DNA of 64,000 bases, from assembly GCF_013267355.1 (NCBI RefSeq), contig NZ_CP053985.1:2604001-2668000 (forward strand), read 5' to 3'. The translations under genes were made by a program, and so were the position numbers. Of this stretch, positions 33,174-44,682 are shown in pieces. Each line of letters starts with the position of its first letter. Within the stretch, counting starts at the first letter, position 1. Under the pieces are notes generated by a model. The model saw only the letters and a program-made list of their open reading frames with translations, was not told the origin of the DNA and ran no database searches. Source of the DNA: Achromobacter pestifer (GTDB lineage Bacteria > Pseudomonadota > Gammaproteobacteria > Burkholderiales > Burkholderiaceae_B).

Positions 33174-33886
33174 GCCCGTCCTCCTTGGGTGCCGGGGATC
33201 AGCAGTCTCTTCTCCAGGCTGCGCATGCCCGCCGTGACGCATAGCGCGATTGACAGGTACACCAACGTTGCCGCGGTGAATGCTTCGAAGCCGCTGAAGG
33301 TGTAGCTCTCGATCTGGCGGCTCTGCGCCGTCATCTCGAAAACGCCTATGGTCAATGCCAATGCCGAGTTCTTGAAGACCGTAAGAAACTCCGAAGTCAA
33401 CGGCGGCAGGACCAGCCGCAAGGCCTGGGGCAGCAGGACAAATCGATAGGTCTGCACCAGCGTCATGCCGCTGGCGTAGGCCGCCTGCCGTTGTCCGCGC
33501 GGCAATGCAGCGATGCCGGAACGGACCTGAACCGCAACGCGCGCAGCGGTGAACAGGCCCAGGGCGGCAATCGCAGTCCAGACTTCAGGCATCGGCAGAT
33601 CGCGTTTGAGCCATCGACCGGCTTCGCTCGGCAGCAGTTCCGGCAGCACAAAGAACCAGATGAACAACTGCACCAGAAGCGGCACGTTCCTGAACACCGC
33701 AACATAAGCCGTCAGTAACCACCGGATGCGGCCGGGCAGCGAGCCCAACACGCCCAGCGCCAGGCCGATCACGACGGCGATGGCCCAGGCCGCGAGCGAA
33801 ATCAACACCGTCGCTTGCAGCCCGGAGAGCAGCCATCCGGCGTAAGGCTCCTCGAAAAGAACGTTCCAATTCCATGCGTAATTCAT
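33170..33886 (-). CDS. Amino-acid ABC transporter permease (GltJ-like, second copy)
   Basis: 238-residue HisMQ-type permease. The start MNYAWNWNVLFEEPY matches the GltJ N-terminus; a second ATG one codon upstream (33889) is the alternative, but the CGGGG ribosome-binding stretch is better spaced for 33886. FRNVPLLVQLFIWFF and the EAA loop MTLVQTYRFVLLPQALR are present, with five membrane helices. It follows the binding-protein gene after 22 bases. Confidence 0.87.
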   Translation of the reverse strand: MNYAWNWNVLFEEPYAGWLLSGLQATVLISLAAWAIAVVIGLALGVLGSLPGRIRWLLTAYVAVFRNVPLLVQLFIWFFVLPELLPSEAGRWLKRDLPMPEVWTAIAALGLFTAARVAVQVRSGIAALPRGQRQAAYASGMTLVQTYRFVLLPQALRLVLPPLTSEFLTVFKNSALALTIGVFEMTAQSRQIESYTFSGFEAFTAATLVYLSIALCVTAGMRSLEKRLLIPGTQGGRA

Positions 33887-33908
33887 CATGAGCCCCGAGC
33901 GGGTCGCG

Positions 33909-34796
33909 TCATTCCGGGAGTGCGGCCAACTTGAAAGCCGCTGCGAGGTCCTGCGAAAGCGGTACGCCCATAGGCACGAACCACTTGTCATAGGACGCGT
34001 TGAGTTCCCCGGAGCGCACGCCGCGCGCAATGGTGGCGTTCACCAGGCTGAGGAACACGGTGCTGTTCTTCTGCAGCATCAGACCGTAGGGATCGAACGA
34101 CAGAGGCCGGCCGACCACCTCGAAATCGGCCGGCGTCGGGGCGCTCTTGCGCAATCCGTAGAGCAGGATGTCGTCAGTCGAGAAGGCGTCGGCCCGGCCC
34201 GTCGAGAGCGCCAGAAAACCTTCGGAGTTGTCCCTTACCGGAACGATGCGGACCTGCAGCTTCTTCGCTTCGATCAAGGCCTTGATCAGCCGCTCTGGCG
34301 TGGTGTTGATGGGCAGCGCCACGGCTTTGCCGTCGAGGTCCTCGACCTCCTTGATGTCCGCGCCCTTGCGCACCAGGAGCCGGGTGGTCGAGATGAAGTG
34401 CGGGGCGCTGAAGTCAACCTGGGCCTGGCGGCCCAGGGAGTTGACCGTCGAGCCGCATTCGAGGTCGACGGTACCGTTGGCGACCAACGCGATCCGGTTT
34501 TGCGGGTTCACCGCGATGTAGTCGACCTTCAGTGCCGGCATCTGCAGCCGCTGCCGGACGGAATCCACCACCTTCATGCACAGGTCGATTGCGTAACCCA
34601 CGGGCTTCCTGCCGTCGTCCAGATAGGAAAAGGGAATCGACGATTCGCGGTAACCCAGGGTGATGGTTCCCTTTGCCTTGATGCGCTCCAGGATGGGATC
34701 GGTGCTCTGCGCCAACGCCGTGGCGCTACCTGCCAACAACGCTGCGCCTAGGACGCCGCGCAGGACGCGGGGCATGAAACGGGTGGTGGTGGTCAT
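33909..34796 (-). CDS. Glutamate/aspartate-type substrate-binding protein (second copy)
   Basis: 295-residue periplasmic receptor. Signal peptide MTTTTRFMPRVLRGVLGAAL followed by ALAQS cleavage near residue 30. The mature part follows GltI closely: LERIKAKGTITLGYRESSIPF, LDDGRKPVGYAIDLC, NGTVDLECGSTVNSLGRQ and RVRIVPVRDNSEGFLAL. The LECGSTVN stretch again marks the acidic-amino-acid branch. It sits 14 bases downstream of the HAD-hydrolase gene and starts the transporter part of a seven- or eight-gene operon controlled from the promoter at 35582-35609. Confidence 0.88.
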   Translation of the reverse strand: MTTTTRFMPRVLRGVLGAALLAGSATALAQSTDPILERIKAKGTITLGYRESSIPFSYLDDGRKPVGYAIDLCMKVVDSVRQRLQMPALKVDYIAVNPQNRIALVANGTVDLECGSTVNSLGRQAQVDFSAPHFISTTRLLVRKGADIKEVEDLDGKAVALPINTTPERLIKALIEAKKLQVRIVPVRDNSEGFLALSTGRADAFSTDDILLYGLRKSAPTPADFEVVGRPLSFDPYGLMLQKNSTVFLSLVNATIARGVRSGELNASYDKWFVPMGVPLSQDLAAAFKLAALPE

Positions 34797-34810
34797 GGAT
34801 TCACTCCTGG

Positions 34811-35548
34811 TCAGACCAGCGTTGTGGCGGGTTGGTCGGCGCCGGTCAGGGCGGCAACAAGTTCGGCGAGGCTGGAGACCGTGAGATCAGGTTTCGCCTC
34901 GGCCGCGCCTTCCCCGGACAAGCCCAGCAGCCTGCCCGGGCGGTTGACCCAGGCGCAACGCACGCCCAGCCGGTTGGCCGGCGTGATGTCGGCCCGCAGG
35001 CTTTGCCCGACGTGCAGGATTCGTTCGCGCGGGATGCCCATGCGCATGAGTTCGCCTATGCCGGTATCGAAATGCGGCCAATCGGGCTTGTAGGCCCCCA
35101 CGCGTTGCGCCGTGACCACCAGGTCGAAGCGGAAATCCAGGTTGTCGCACGAGGTATTGAGCGAGGCCTGGTCGATGTTGCTGAAAGCGCCCACTTTGGC
35201 GGACGCCTGCAGGCGCACGAGGCCGGCATGGCTGTCGGCGAATGCCGGCCAGGTGTGCGGCGCGGCCGCGAACTGGCGGCGCAGGTCCGGGTCCACGGCC
35301 ACCTTGAACTGGGCGCAGATGCGCTCGAAGCACTTGGTCAGGACGTCGGGGTAGAGGTGCGCCGGGCGTTCCTTCTGGATCGCCGCGCGGGCGCCATCGA
35401 AAGCCATGATCAGGGCTTCGGCGTCAGCCTCGATGCGGTTCTCGCGCGCCCAGCGCGTCAGGAACTTGGCGATCGAAGGCTCCCAATCAATCAACGTGCC
35501 GTACACGTCGAAGGTCACGGCGTCGAAATCGGAAAGGCGGAGCGTCAT
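34811..35548 (-). CDS. HAD-superfamily hydrolase, haloacid dehalogenase type II
   Basis: 245-residue enzyme of the L-2-haloacid dehalogenase-like branch. Nucleophile Asp14 in VTFDVYGTLIDWE, the second motif in GAFSNIDQASLN, the conserved Lys in GAYKPDWPHF and the acidic third motif in ILHVGQSLRADITPAN are all present. The start is the ATG at 35548. It is the first gene of the second glt-type operon, so the enzyme may act on a phosphorylated or halogenated analogue of the transported acid, or on a metabolite of it. True dehalogenase activity is not proven by motif alone. Confidence 0.83.
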   Translation of the reverse strand: MTLRLSDFDAVTFDVYGTLIDWEPSIAKFLTRWARENRIEADAEALIMAFDGARAAIQKERPAHLYPDVLTKCFERICAQFKVAVDPDLRRQFAAAPHTWPAFADSHAGLVRLQASAKVGAFSNIDQASLNTSCDNLDFRFDLVVTAQRVGAYKPDWPHFDTGIGELMRMGIPRERILHVGQSLRADITPANRLGVRCAWVNRPGRLLGLSGEGAAEAKPDLTVSSLAELVAALTGADQPATTLV

Positions 35549-35581
35549 ATGCAACCTTGATGAAAAGTGAGGGGTCCGTGA

Positions 35582-35609
35582 ACTATAATCGATAATCGAT
35601 AATCGGCAA
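35582..35609 (-). promoter_or_regulatory. Sigma-70-like promoter of the HAD/glt-type operon with heptamer operator in the spacer
   Basis: Read on the minus strand, -35 TTGCCG (35609-35604) and -10 TATAGT (35587-35582) are 16 bases apart. The 16-base spacer and part of both hexamers coincide with three tandem copies of ATAATCG on the plus strand (35585-35605). Transcription would start near 35574 and the leader carries AAGG ahead of the ATG at 35548. A repressor on the heptamers would block polymerase directly. Confidence 0.7.
35585..35605. repeat. Three perfect tandem heptamers ATAATCG
   Basis: Copies at 35585-35591, 35592-35598 and 35599-35605 without spacers, between the divergent HAD and GntR genes. 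They create overlapping ATCGAT palindromes. The AT-rich block contrasts with its GC-rich surroundings and is the best candidate operator for the adjacent GntR regulator. Confidence 0.75.
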
Positions 35610-35649
35610 TACCTGATCCGTCCGTATAATCCCTAGGAGGAGAAAATCT

Positions 35650-36345
35650 ATGGACTACGGTGAAACGCCGCCCGCGGGCGAAGCCCTGGCGGATCGTTCG
35701 ATCGCTGGCGCGGTGGTTGACGCCCTGCGCGGAGAAATCATTCACGGCCAGCTAAAGCCGGGTGAACGCCTGCGCCAGGATGCCGTGGCGACACGCTTCC
35801 GGGTCAGCCAAACGGTCGTCAGGGAGGCGTTCAAGGACCTGATCCGCGAATGCTTCCTGGTCTCGGAACCGCGTCGCGGCGTCAGCGTGGCGACGATGTC
35901 GGCTGACGAGGCGGAAGAGATGACGACCTTGCGCAGCCTGATTGAGCCGCAAGCCTTGGCTTGGGCCATCCCCCGGCTGACCGAGGTTCAATTCGAGGCC
36001 GCCGAGCGCGTGCTCAAGGAACTGGACGATGAAAAAAACGTCGATCGGATCATCTTGCTGAATGCGCGCTTTCACCGGGGGCTGTATGCCGCCGCGAATC
36101 GTCCCAGGACGCTGACGACGGTCGAAACATTGCGCCTGGGCTTCGAACGCTACCTGCGCTACACGTGGGAGTACACGACGCACCGGGATCGCTCGCAACA
36201 GGAGCACTGGGAGCTTCTGGCGATGTGCAAGCAGGGCGAGGTGGACAGCGCCTGTAGGCTCCTGACGCAGCACATCCGTGCGACGGGAGACTTGCTCGTC
36301 GAATGCCTCGCAAAGCGGCCGGTCGAGCAACCGTCCAAGCTTTGA
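35650..36345 (+). CDS. GntR-family regulator, FCD domain (second glt-type operon)
   Basis: 231-residue regulator. Winged helix at about residues 14-80 (VVDALRGEIIHGQLKPGERLRQD; RVSQTVVREAFKDL) and FCD domain at about 90-220 with the helical metal-site pattern including NARFHRGLYAAAN. ATG at 35650 has AGGAGG at 35635-35640, and a TATAAT lies at 35625-35630; if that is the -10, the leader would be only about a dozen bases. It is divergent from the HAD/glt-type operon and is the likely reader of the ATAATCG heptamers between them. Effector is probably a small carboxylate from the pathway. Confidence 0.87.
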   Translation: MDYGETPPAGEALADRSIAGAVVDALRGEIIHGQLKPGERLRQDAVATRFRVSQTVVREAFKDLIRECFLVSEPRRGVSVATMSADEAEEMTTLRSLIEPQALAWAIPRLTEVQFEAAERVLKELDDEKNVDRIILLNARFHRGLYAAANRPRTLTTVETLRLGFERYLRYTWEYTTHRDRSQQEHWELLAMCKQGEVDSACRLLTQHIRATGDLLVECLAKRPVEQPSKL

Positions 36346-36454
36346 CGCGCTTGGGCCGCGCGCTGGCGCTTATCCGGGACGGGCTGGAGCATCGGCACAG
36401 CCAGGCAACCCACGGCTAGTTCGGGGAACCAAACCCCGCCGTGGTTGCGCAAAG

Positions 36455-36483
36455 AAAAAGGGGCTGCAAGGCAGCCCCTTTTT
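36455..36483. terminator. Bidirectional Rho-independent terminator between GntR and gyrB
   Basis: Arms AAAAAGGGGCTGC (36455-36467) and GCAGCCCCTTTTT (36471-36483) around an AAG loop. A/T tracts on both sides allow it to terminate the rightward GntR transcript and the leftward gyrB transcript, which converge here. Confidence 0.9.
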
Positions 36484-36536
36484 GTGGAATCCGGATCCCT
36501 CGGGAAGAAACTGGATTCTCGCGGGATCCCGAGCCG

Positions 36537-39002
<2,466 letters not shown>

Positions 39003-39081
39003 TTAAAGAACGGCCTGGCGGCCGGACCGCCCACGGGCCCTCAGGCCCGCAAGCGGCACAAACCCACGATAGGGGCGCGGA

Positions 39082-40197
39082 TCAAATCCGCATGGGCATG
39101 ACGACGTACTTGAACTGGTCGTCTTCGGGCAGGGTGATGAGCGCCGACGCATTGGCATCGGGCATGACCGACCACTGGATGTTCTCGACCTTGACGTTGG
39201 CCAGCACGTCGAGCAGGTAGCCGACGTTAAAGCCCACGTCCAGCGCTTCGTGGCCGTAGTCGATGTCGATTTCTTCCTGCGCCTCTTCCTGCTCGGCGTT
39301 GGAGGACGAGATCTTCATCTGGTTCTGCGCCAGTTGCAGGCGCACACCCTTGAACTTGTCGGTGGTCAGGATGGCGGCGCGCTGCAGGCTGCCCTGGAGC
39401 GCTTCGCGGCCGACCAGGAAATGGCGCGTGTAGTTGGTCGGGATCACGCGCGTGAAGTCGGGGAACTTGCCTTCGACCAGCTTGGAGACGAGTTCCACGT
39501 CGCCGAAGCGGAAACGGATCTGGCCCGGCGCCACGTCGATGGAAACGGGCTCGTCGGAGTCTTCCAGCAGGCGCTGCATTTCCAGCACGGTCTTGCGCGG
39601 CACGATCACTTCATGGCGTTCGCTGATGCCGTCGGCTTCCGTCGAGCAATGCGCCAAGCGGTGGCCGTCGGTGGCGACGGCGCGCACGCGGCCCGGCTCG
39701 AACACCAGCAGCATGCCGTTCAGGTAGTAGCGGATGTCCTGTTGCGCCATGGCGAAGTGCACCATGTTGAACAGATGGCGCAGCGTACGTTGCGGCATGG
39801 TCAGCGATACGTCCCACTGCTCGGGCTGAGCCACGGTGGGGAATTCGCTGGCGGCCAGCGTCTGCAACGCGAAGCGGCTCTTGGCCGACTGTACCGACAG
39901 CTTGTTGCTGGCCAGGGCCAGGCGCACGTCGCCGGTGTCCGGCAAGGCCTTCAGGATGTCCAGCAGCTTGCGCGCCGCGACCGTGGTGGATTCGTTGTCC
40001 TGGCCCACGCCGAAGTCGGCATGAGTGGTGATCTGTACTTCCAGGTCGGTCGCAATGAAAGCAACCTTGTTGCCTTCCTTGCGCATCAGGATGTTCGCCA
40101 GAATGGGCAGGGTATGACGTCTTTCGACGATGCCCGCCACAGTCGATAGCGGTTTCAGCAATGCATCGCGTGTGGTTTGTACGAGTTGCATGTTCAT
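39082..40197 (-). CDS. dnaN: DNA polymerase III beta sliding clamp
   Basis: 371-residue processivity clamp that dimerises into a ring around DNA and tethers polymerase [28 protein letters not shown] and [13 protein letters not shown] begin the first of three clamp domains; [15 protein letters not shown] is in the second/third; the C-terminal YVVMPMRI is diagnostic and forms part of the client-binding pocket. The ATG at 40197 overlaps the dnaA stop as ATGA; a Met two codons later (40191) is the classical start and equally possible. It is the second gene of dnaA-dnaN-gyrB. Confidence 0.97.
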   Translation of the reverse strand: MNMQLVQTTRDALLKPLSTVAGIVERRHTLPILANILMRKEGNKVAFIATDLEVQITTHADFGVGQDNESTTVAARKLLDILKALPDTGDVRLALASNKLSVQSAKSRFALQTLAASEFPTVAQPEQWDVSLTMPQRTLRHLFNMVHFAMAQQDIRYYLNGMLLVFEPGRVRAVATDGHRLAHCSTEADGISERHEVIVPRKTVLEMQRLLEDSDEPVSIDVAPGQIRFRFGDVELVSKLVEGKFPDFTRVIPTNYTRHFLVGREALQGSLQRAAILTTDKFKGVRLQLAQNQMKISSSNAEQEEAQEEIDIDYGHEALDVGFNVGYLLDVLANVKVENIQWSVMPDANASALITLPEDDQFKYVVMPMRI

Positions 40198-41657
40198 CCT
40201 TTTAGAGTTTGTTCCAACACGTGCAGGGTATGGTTGAGCTCCGCTTGCTTGGCGCGAAGGTCGGAAATCTTGCGTACGGCATGCAGCACGGTGGTGTGAT
40301 CACGGCCACCGAACAGATCGCCGATTTCCGGCAGACTTTTCTGAGTCAGCTCCTTCGCCAGGTACATCGCGACCTGGCGCGGCAAAGCGATATTGGCGGG
40401 CCGGCGTTTCGAGTACATGTCGGCCACTTTGATCTTGTAGAAATCCGCCACCGTCTTCTGGATGTTCTCCACGGTGATCTGGCCGTTGGACACCGACAGC
40501 AGGTCCTTCAGGGCTTCCTTGCAGACATCCACCGTCAGCACGTCGCGGCCGTGGAAGCGGGCGTAGGCCAGCACCTTGCGCAGCGCGCCTTCGAGTTCGC
40601 GCACGTTGCTGCGCAGATGCTTGGCGATGAAGAACGCCACTTCCTCGGGCATGGGCACGCCTTCGGATTCCGCCTTGCGCAGCAGGATCGCCACGCGCAT
40701 TTCCAGTTCCGGCGGCTCGATCGCCACCGTCAGGCCGGAGTCGAAGCGCGAGATCAGGCGGCTGTCGATGCCGGACAGCTCCTTCGGGTACGTGTCGCTG
40801 GTGATGATGATCTGCTTGCGCTGGGCCACCATCGCTTCGAACGCGTAGAAGAATTCTTCCTGCGTGCGGTTCTTGCCGGAGAAGAACTGGATATCGTCGA
40901 TCAGCAACAGGTCGAGCGAGTGGTAGTAGCGCTTGAAATCGTCGAACGCCTTGCGCTGGTACGCCTTCACCACGTCGGACACATACTGGTCGGCGTGCAC
41001 ATAGCGCACGCGGACACCCGTGCCCGCGGCCACCATCGCATTGCCGATGGCGTGGATCAGGTGGGTCTTGCCCAGGCCCACGCCGCCATACAGGAACAAT
41101 GGGTTGTAGGACGTCCCGGGGTTCTCGGCCACTTGCAGCGCGGCGGCGCGCGCCAGCTGGTTCGCCTTACCCGTCACGAAGTTCTCGAACGTCAGGTCGG
41201 TGTTCAGGCGCGAGCGCTCGTACACGATGTTTGCCGCATCCGCGTTCACCGCTTGCGCAGCCTGCGCCGCCACCGTCGTCGCGGGCGCCGGAGCGGGCGC
41301 TACCGCGGGCCCTGGCGGCGGTGCGCCGCCTGAAGGGGAACCACCGGACGGGTACGTTTGCGCGGATTGCGGAGGCCGCACGGGCGCGACCGGCATGCGC
41401 GGCGCGGCGCCTTGGGAAGGCAACTCAAACAGTACCTGTACCGGACGCTCGAACCACTCCGCGGCCAACGCTTCGATCTGGTGGGAAAAGTTCTTGCGCA
41501 CCCAATCCAGCTTGAAGCGGTTGGGCGCGGCCACGCGCAGCACCGCCTGCGTTTCGTCGTACGCAAGCGGGACCAGCGGTCGTATCCACGCGCTGATTTG
41601 TTGGGGGGGGAGTTCCTGCTCAAGACGACTGACGCAGGTCTGCCAGAATTCTTTCAT
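40194..41657 (-). CDS. dnaA: Chromosomal replication initiator protein
   Basis: 487-residue AAA+ initiator. Domain I begins [20 protein letters not shown]; domain II (about 95-150) is Pro/Ala-rich and low in complexity; domain III has Walker [18 protein letters not shown] and Walker [15 protein letters not shown]; domain IV has the DnaA-box-binding [15 protein letters not shown]. The start is set at the conserved MKEFW; an in-frame TTG five codons upstream is less likely. Slightly longer than E. coli DnaA because of domain II. Divergent from rpmH. Confidence 0.97.
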   Translation of the reverse strand: MKEFWQTCVSRLEQELPPQQISAWIRPLVPLAYDETQAVLRVAAPNRFKLDWVRKNFSHQIEALAAEWFERPVQVLFELPSQGAAPRMPVAPVRPPQSAQTYPSGGSPSGGAPPPGPAVAPAPAPATTVAAQAAQAVNADAANIVYERSRLNTDLTFENFVTGKANQLARAAALQVAENPGTSYNPLFLYGGVGLGKTHLIHAIGNAMVAAGTGVRVRYVHADQYVSDVVKAYQRKAFDDFKRYYHSLDLLLIDDIQFFSGKNRTQEEFFYAFEAMVAQRKQIIITSDTYPKELSGIDSRLISRFDSGLTVAIEPPELEMRVAILLRKAESEGVPMPEEVAFFIAKHLRSNVRELEGALRKVLAYARFHGRDVLTVDVCKEALKDLLSVSNGQITVENIQKTVADFYKIKVADMYSKRRPANIALPRQVAMYLAKELTQKSLPEIGDLFGGRDHTTVLHAVRKISDLRAKQAELNHTLHVLEQTLKG

Positions 41658-42052
41658 GTCGCTCTTATTCAAACCTCGATTCTACCTTGCCTGGGCTGGG
41701 GTTATCCACAGGGTAGGGCATAAGTGCCCGCGCGGCACAGGCTTAACTGTTTGACAAGACAGGGAAAACTTGCTGAAATGGTGGGCTTTTCCGAATTCTG
41801 TCTGTCAGAAGGTTCCACAGAGAGCTTAGCCGCGCTTTGTTGCCGGAGGTGTCTAACGATGCCTACGCCTACACAAATGCCTGGTTTTAGCTTCTATAGG
41901 TCGCCCGGGGTTTCCCCGGTCAGAGCCCCGTCTACGAGTTGTTTTTTGCACCTGTTGCAAAAATGCTTAGTAGATACCCGCTTCCTGAATGCGCGATCTG
42001 GAACCCTTCCGGGCAGGTCCCTTCTGACTTTTGTTCTTTTTGTGGATCGTCC
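41658..42052. other. dnaA-rpmH intergenic region (possible but weak oriC candidate)
   Basis: About 395 bases between divergent dnaA and rpmH. It holds one perfect DnaA box TTATCCACA (41702-41710), TTGACA at 41751-41756 with a weak -10, a CCGGGG-TTT-CCCCGG hairpin (41905-41919) and a TTGCAC/TTGCAA promoter-like stretch near 41946-41975 that could drive rpmH. Only one consensus box and no obvious AT-rich unwinding element are visible, so replication may start elsewhere (in Bordetella the origin is usually placed near mnmG). Confidence 0.5.
41702..41710 (+). promoter_or_regulatory. Consensus DnaA box ahead of dnaA
   Basis: TTATCCACA, 45 bases upstream of the dnaA start codon, placed for DnaA autoregulation. 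It is the only perfect copy in this intergenic region. Confidence 0.7.
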
Positions 42053-42187
42053 ATGAAACGTACCTACCAACCTTCCGTTACCCGTCGCAAGCGCACCCAT
42101 GGTTTCCGCGTGCGCATGAAAACCCGCGCTGGCCGCGCCATCCTGAACGCTCGCCGCGCCAAGGGCCGCAAGCGTCTGGCCGTCTAA
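42053..42187 (+). CDS. rpmH: 50S ribosomal protein L34
   Basis: 44-residue very basic ribosomal protein, [20 protein letters not shown] at the N-terminus and ending KGRKRLAV. Full family length and sequence. It is first in the conserved order rpmH-rnpA-yidD-yidC. The start is the second in-frame ATG of a longer open frame; the upstream part is not conserved. A stem GGTTTTCCGG / CCGGAAACC (42193-42216) lies just past its stop. Confidence 0.97.
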   Translation: MKRTYQPSVTRRKRTHGFRVRMKTRAGRAILNARRAKGRKRLAV

Positions 42188-42192
42188 GTCCT

Positions 42193-42216
42193 GGTTTTCC
42201 GGTTTATCCGGAAACC
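42193..42216 (+). other. Hairpin between rpmH and rnpA
   Basis: Arms GGTTTTCCGG (42193-42202) and CCGGAAACC (42208-42216) with one bulged base and a TTTAT loop. No U tract follows. It could attenuate or process the transcript so that rpmH mRNA exceeds rnpA mRNA, as seen in other bacteria; here inferred. Confidence 0.5.
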
Positions 42217-42298
42217 TGACTATTTGCACGGACCAGCCATATTGCAAGACCTCTCGCAATCTTGTTCCGGTTCCGCGCAAACGCCTGACCCGCAGTCC

Positions 42299-42670
42299 AT
42301 GCCGCGCTCCACGCTTCCCCCGGAGGCGCGGCTGCATCGCCCCTCCGAGTTTGCCGCCGCCCTCAAAGGCCGGCGTCTTGCCCGAGGGGCGTTTTTCATT
42401 GTGAGCGCCGCTCCCAATGATCTGCCCCCTGGCCAGGATGCCTGTGCCCGCCTGGGTCTGGTGATCGCCAAGCGGTTCGCCGCCCACGCCAGTACGCGCA
42501 ACGCCATCAAGCGGGTCATCCGCGAAGCGTTTCGCCATCGGCGCCTGGAGCTGCCGGCAAAAGATTACGTCGTGCGCCTGCATAGCAAGGTCGCGCCCAC
42601 CACGCTCACCGCGCTTAAACGCATGGCCAGAGCTGAAGTGGACGCTCACTTTGAGCGGATCGCGCGATGA
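42299..42670 (+). CDS. rnpA: Ribonuclease P protein component
   Basis: 123-residue basic protein that binds the RNase P RNA and helps process tRNA 5' ends. [15 protein letters not shown] starts the fold and the RNR motif block [19 protein letters not shown] is intact, followed by [10 protein letters not shown]. The start [18 protein letters not shown] fits the family; an earlier in-frame ATG at 42224 would overlap the hairpin leader. Its stop overlaps the yidD start as ATGA (42667-42670). Confidence 0.95.
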   Translation: MPRSTLPPEARLHRPSEFAAALKGRRLARGAFFIVSAAPNDLPPGQDACARLGLVIAKRFAAHASTRNAIKRVIREAFRHRRLELPAKDYVVRLHSKVAPTTLTALKRMARAEVDAHFERIAR

Positions 42671-42939
42671 TCAAGGCGCTACTCATTGCCCCGATCCGGT
42701 TCTACAGGTTTTTCCTGAGCCCCTGGATCGGCAGGCAATGCCGCTTTACCCCAACCTGCTCGGCGTACGCGATCGAAGCGATCGAGCGCCACGGCGCCTG
42801 GCGCGGCTTCTGGCTGGCGGTCCGGCGCATCGGCCGCTGCCACCCGTGGTCACCGGGTGGATTGGATCCGGTTCCGCCGGCCAAGGGAACCAATGGCACC
42901 CCGTGCTGCTCCCACAGCCACCGCACCGAGCACGATTGA
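42667..42939 (+). CDS. yidD: Membrane protein insertion efficiency factor YidD
   Basis: 90-residue protein of the YidD family: [26 protein letters not shown] with its conserved Cys residues, [10 protein letters not shown] and [15 protein letters not shown]. It associates peripherally with the inner membrane and supports YidC-dependent insertion. It overlaps rnpA by four bases and is followed 48 bases later by yidC. Confidence 0.95.
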   Translation: MIKALLIAPIRFYRFFLSPWIGRQCRFTPTCSAYAIEAIERHGAWRGFWLAVRRIGRCHPWSPGGLDPVPPAKGTNGTPCCSHSHRTEHD

Positions 42940-42987
42940 CGCTAAACTGGCGGGCTTTGCTGGCCCGTATTCACTTCAGTAGGCACC

Positions 42988-44664
42988 ATGGATATCCGAC
43001 GCACCGTCCTCTGGATGATTTTTTCCTTCTCGCTGTTGCTCCTATGGAACAACTGGCAGATCCATAACGGCAAGCCGTCGCTGTTCGGCCCCACGCCGGC
43101 GGCCACCACGAGCGAGCCGCAGGCTGCCGCGAACAACGCGACGCCTTCGGTGCCCAGCGCACCCGTCCCCGCGACCGCCGCTGCATCTGCCGTTCCCGGC
43201 GCCACGGCGCCCGTCGCCGCGCGCTCGGAAGAAGTCGTCATCACGACCGACGTGCTGCGCCTGACATTCGACACCATGGGCGCCCAGCTGGTGCGCGCCG
43301 AGCTGCTCAAGTACCCGGCGACCGGCCAGCCCGACAAGCCGACCGTGCTGCTGGACCGCGCCGCCGGCCTGAACTACGTAGTGCAGACCGGTGTGGTGGG
43401 CGCGCCCAACGGCCAAAGCTTTCCCACGCACCAGACGCCTTTCCGCATCGTGTCCTCGGAACGCCAGCTGACCGGCGACAACCTGGTGGTCGCCTTCGAA
43501 GGCGAATCCGGCGGGGTGAAGGTCACCAAGACGTTCACGCTGCACCGCGGCCGCTATGACGTCGACGTGCGCCACGACCTGGCCAACGTCGGCGCCGCCC
43601 CCGTGTCGCCCGCCCTGTACCTGCAGCTCGAGCGCGACGGCAACGACCCGGCCGACACGTCCAGCTTCTATCACACCTTCACCGGTTTCGCCGTCTACTC
43701 GGAACAGGACAAGTTCCAGAAGATCACCTTCGGCGACATCGAAAAGAAGAAGGCCAACTACATCAAGCAATCGGACAACGGCTGGATCGCCGTGGTCCAG
43801 CACTATTTCGCCACCGCCTGGGTGCCCCCGCAGGGCAAGCCGCGCACCAACGAACTGCTGGAAGTGCAGAAGAACCTGTACGCCGCCCGCAGCATCGAAG
43901 CCGTCGGCGAGATCGCCCCTGGCGCCGCCACGCGCGTCGATTCGCACCTGTGGGTCGGTCCGCAGGACCAGAAGGCCATGGCGGCCCTGGCCCCCGGCCT
44001 GGAACTGGTGGTCGACTACGGCTGGCTGACCATCATCGCCAAGCCCCTGTTCAAGCTGATGACCTGGCTGCATTCCATCCTGGGCAACTGGGGCTGGACG
44101 ATCGTGGCGCTGACCGTGCTGATCAAGGCCGTGTTCTACCCCCTGGCCGCCGCCAGCTACCGCTCCATGGCCCGCATGAAGCAGGTGGCTCCGCGCCTGC
44201 AGGCCCTGAAGGAAAAGTACGGCGACGACAAGCAGAAGCTCAACGCGGCCATGATGGAGATGTACCGCACCGAGAAGATCAACCCGCTGGGCGGCTGCTT
44301 GCCGATGGTGGTGCAGATCCCGGTGTTCATCTCGCTGTACTGGGTACTGCTGGCCAGCGTGGAAATGCGCGGCGCGCCCTGGATCCTGTGGGTACACGAC
44401 CTGTCGATCCGCGACCCGTTCTTCATTCTGCCCGCCATCATGATGGCCACCATGTTCCTGCAGATCAAACTGAACCCGACGCCTCCGGATCCCATCCAGG
44501 CCAAGGTCATGATGATCATGCCGCTGGTGTTCGGCGGGATGATGTTCTTCTTCCCGGCCGGCCTGGTGCTCTACTGGTGCGTCAACAACACCTTGTCGAT
44601 CGCGCAGCAGTGGTCCATCACCCGCGCCATGCAGCGCAAGACGGAAGCCGCGGCCAACCGCTGA
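42988..44664 (+). CDS. yidC: Membrane protein insertase YidC
   Basis: 558-residue inner-membrane insertase that works alone or with SecYEG. MDIRRTVLWMIFSFSLLLLW is the N-terminal helix, followed by a low-complexity Ala/Pro/Thr linker, a large periplasmic beta domain (about 80-350) and the five-helix core from FKLMTWLHSILGNWGWTIVAL through LYWCVNNTLSIAQQW. Length and order match gram-negative YidC. It is closed by a strong terminator, and mnmE, often its neighbour, lies about 16 kb away. Confidence 0.97.
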   Translation: MDIRRTVLWMIFSFSLLLLWNNWQIHNGKPSLFGPTPAATTSEPQAAANNATPSVPSAPVPATAAASAVPGATAPVAARSEEVVITTDVLRLTFDTMGAQLVRAELLKYPATGQPDKPTVLLDRAAGLNYVVQTGVVGAPNGQSFPTHQTPFRIVSSERQLTGDNLVVAFEGESGGVKVTKTFTLHRGRYDVDVRHDLANVGAAPVSPALYLQLERDGNDPADTSSFYHTFTGFAVYSEQDKFQKITFGDIEKKKANYIKQSDNGWIAVVQHYFATAWVPPQGKPRTNELLEVQKNLYAARSIEAVGEIAPGAATRVDSHLWVGPQDQKAMAALAPGLELVVDYGWLTIIAKPLFKLMTWLHSILGNWGWTIVALTVLIKAVFYPLAAASYRSMARMKQVAPRLQALKEKYGDDKQKLNAAMMEMYRTEKINPLGGCLPMVVQIPVFISLYWVLLASVEMRGAPWILWVHDLSIRDPFFILPAIMMATMFLQIKLNPTPPDPIQAKVMMIMPLVFGGMMFFFPAGLVLYWCVNNTLSIAQQWSITRAMQRKTEAAANR

Positions 44665-44682
44665 TATCTGCTCCCGCACAGG

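Noticed and set aside
36346..36536. A small gene in the gap between the GntR gene and gyrB
   Set aside because: Only a terminator and minor repeats are present; no frame has a ribosome-binding site and protein-like composition.
41658..42052. Calling the dnaA-rpmH gap a definite oriC
   Set aside because: Only one consensus DnaA box and no unwinding element are visible, so it is reported as a weak candidate only.
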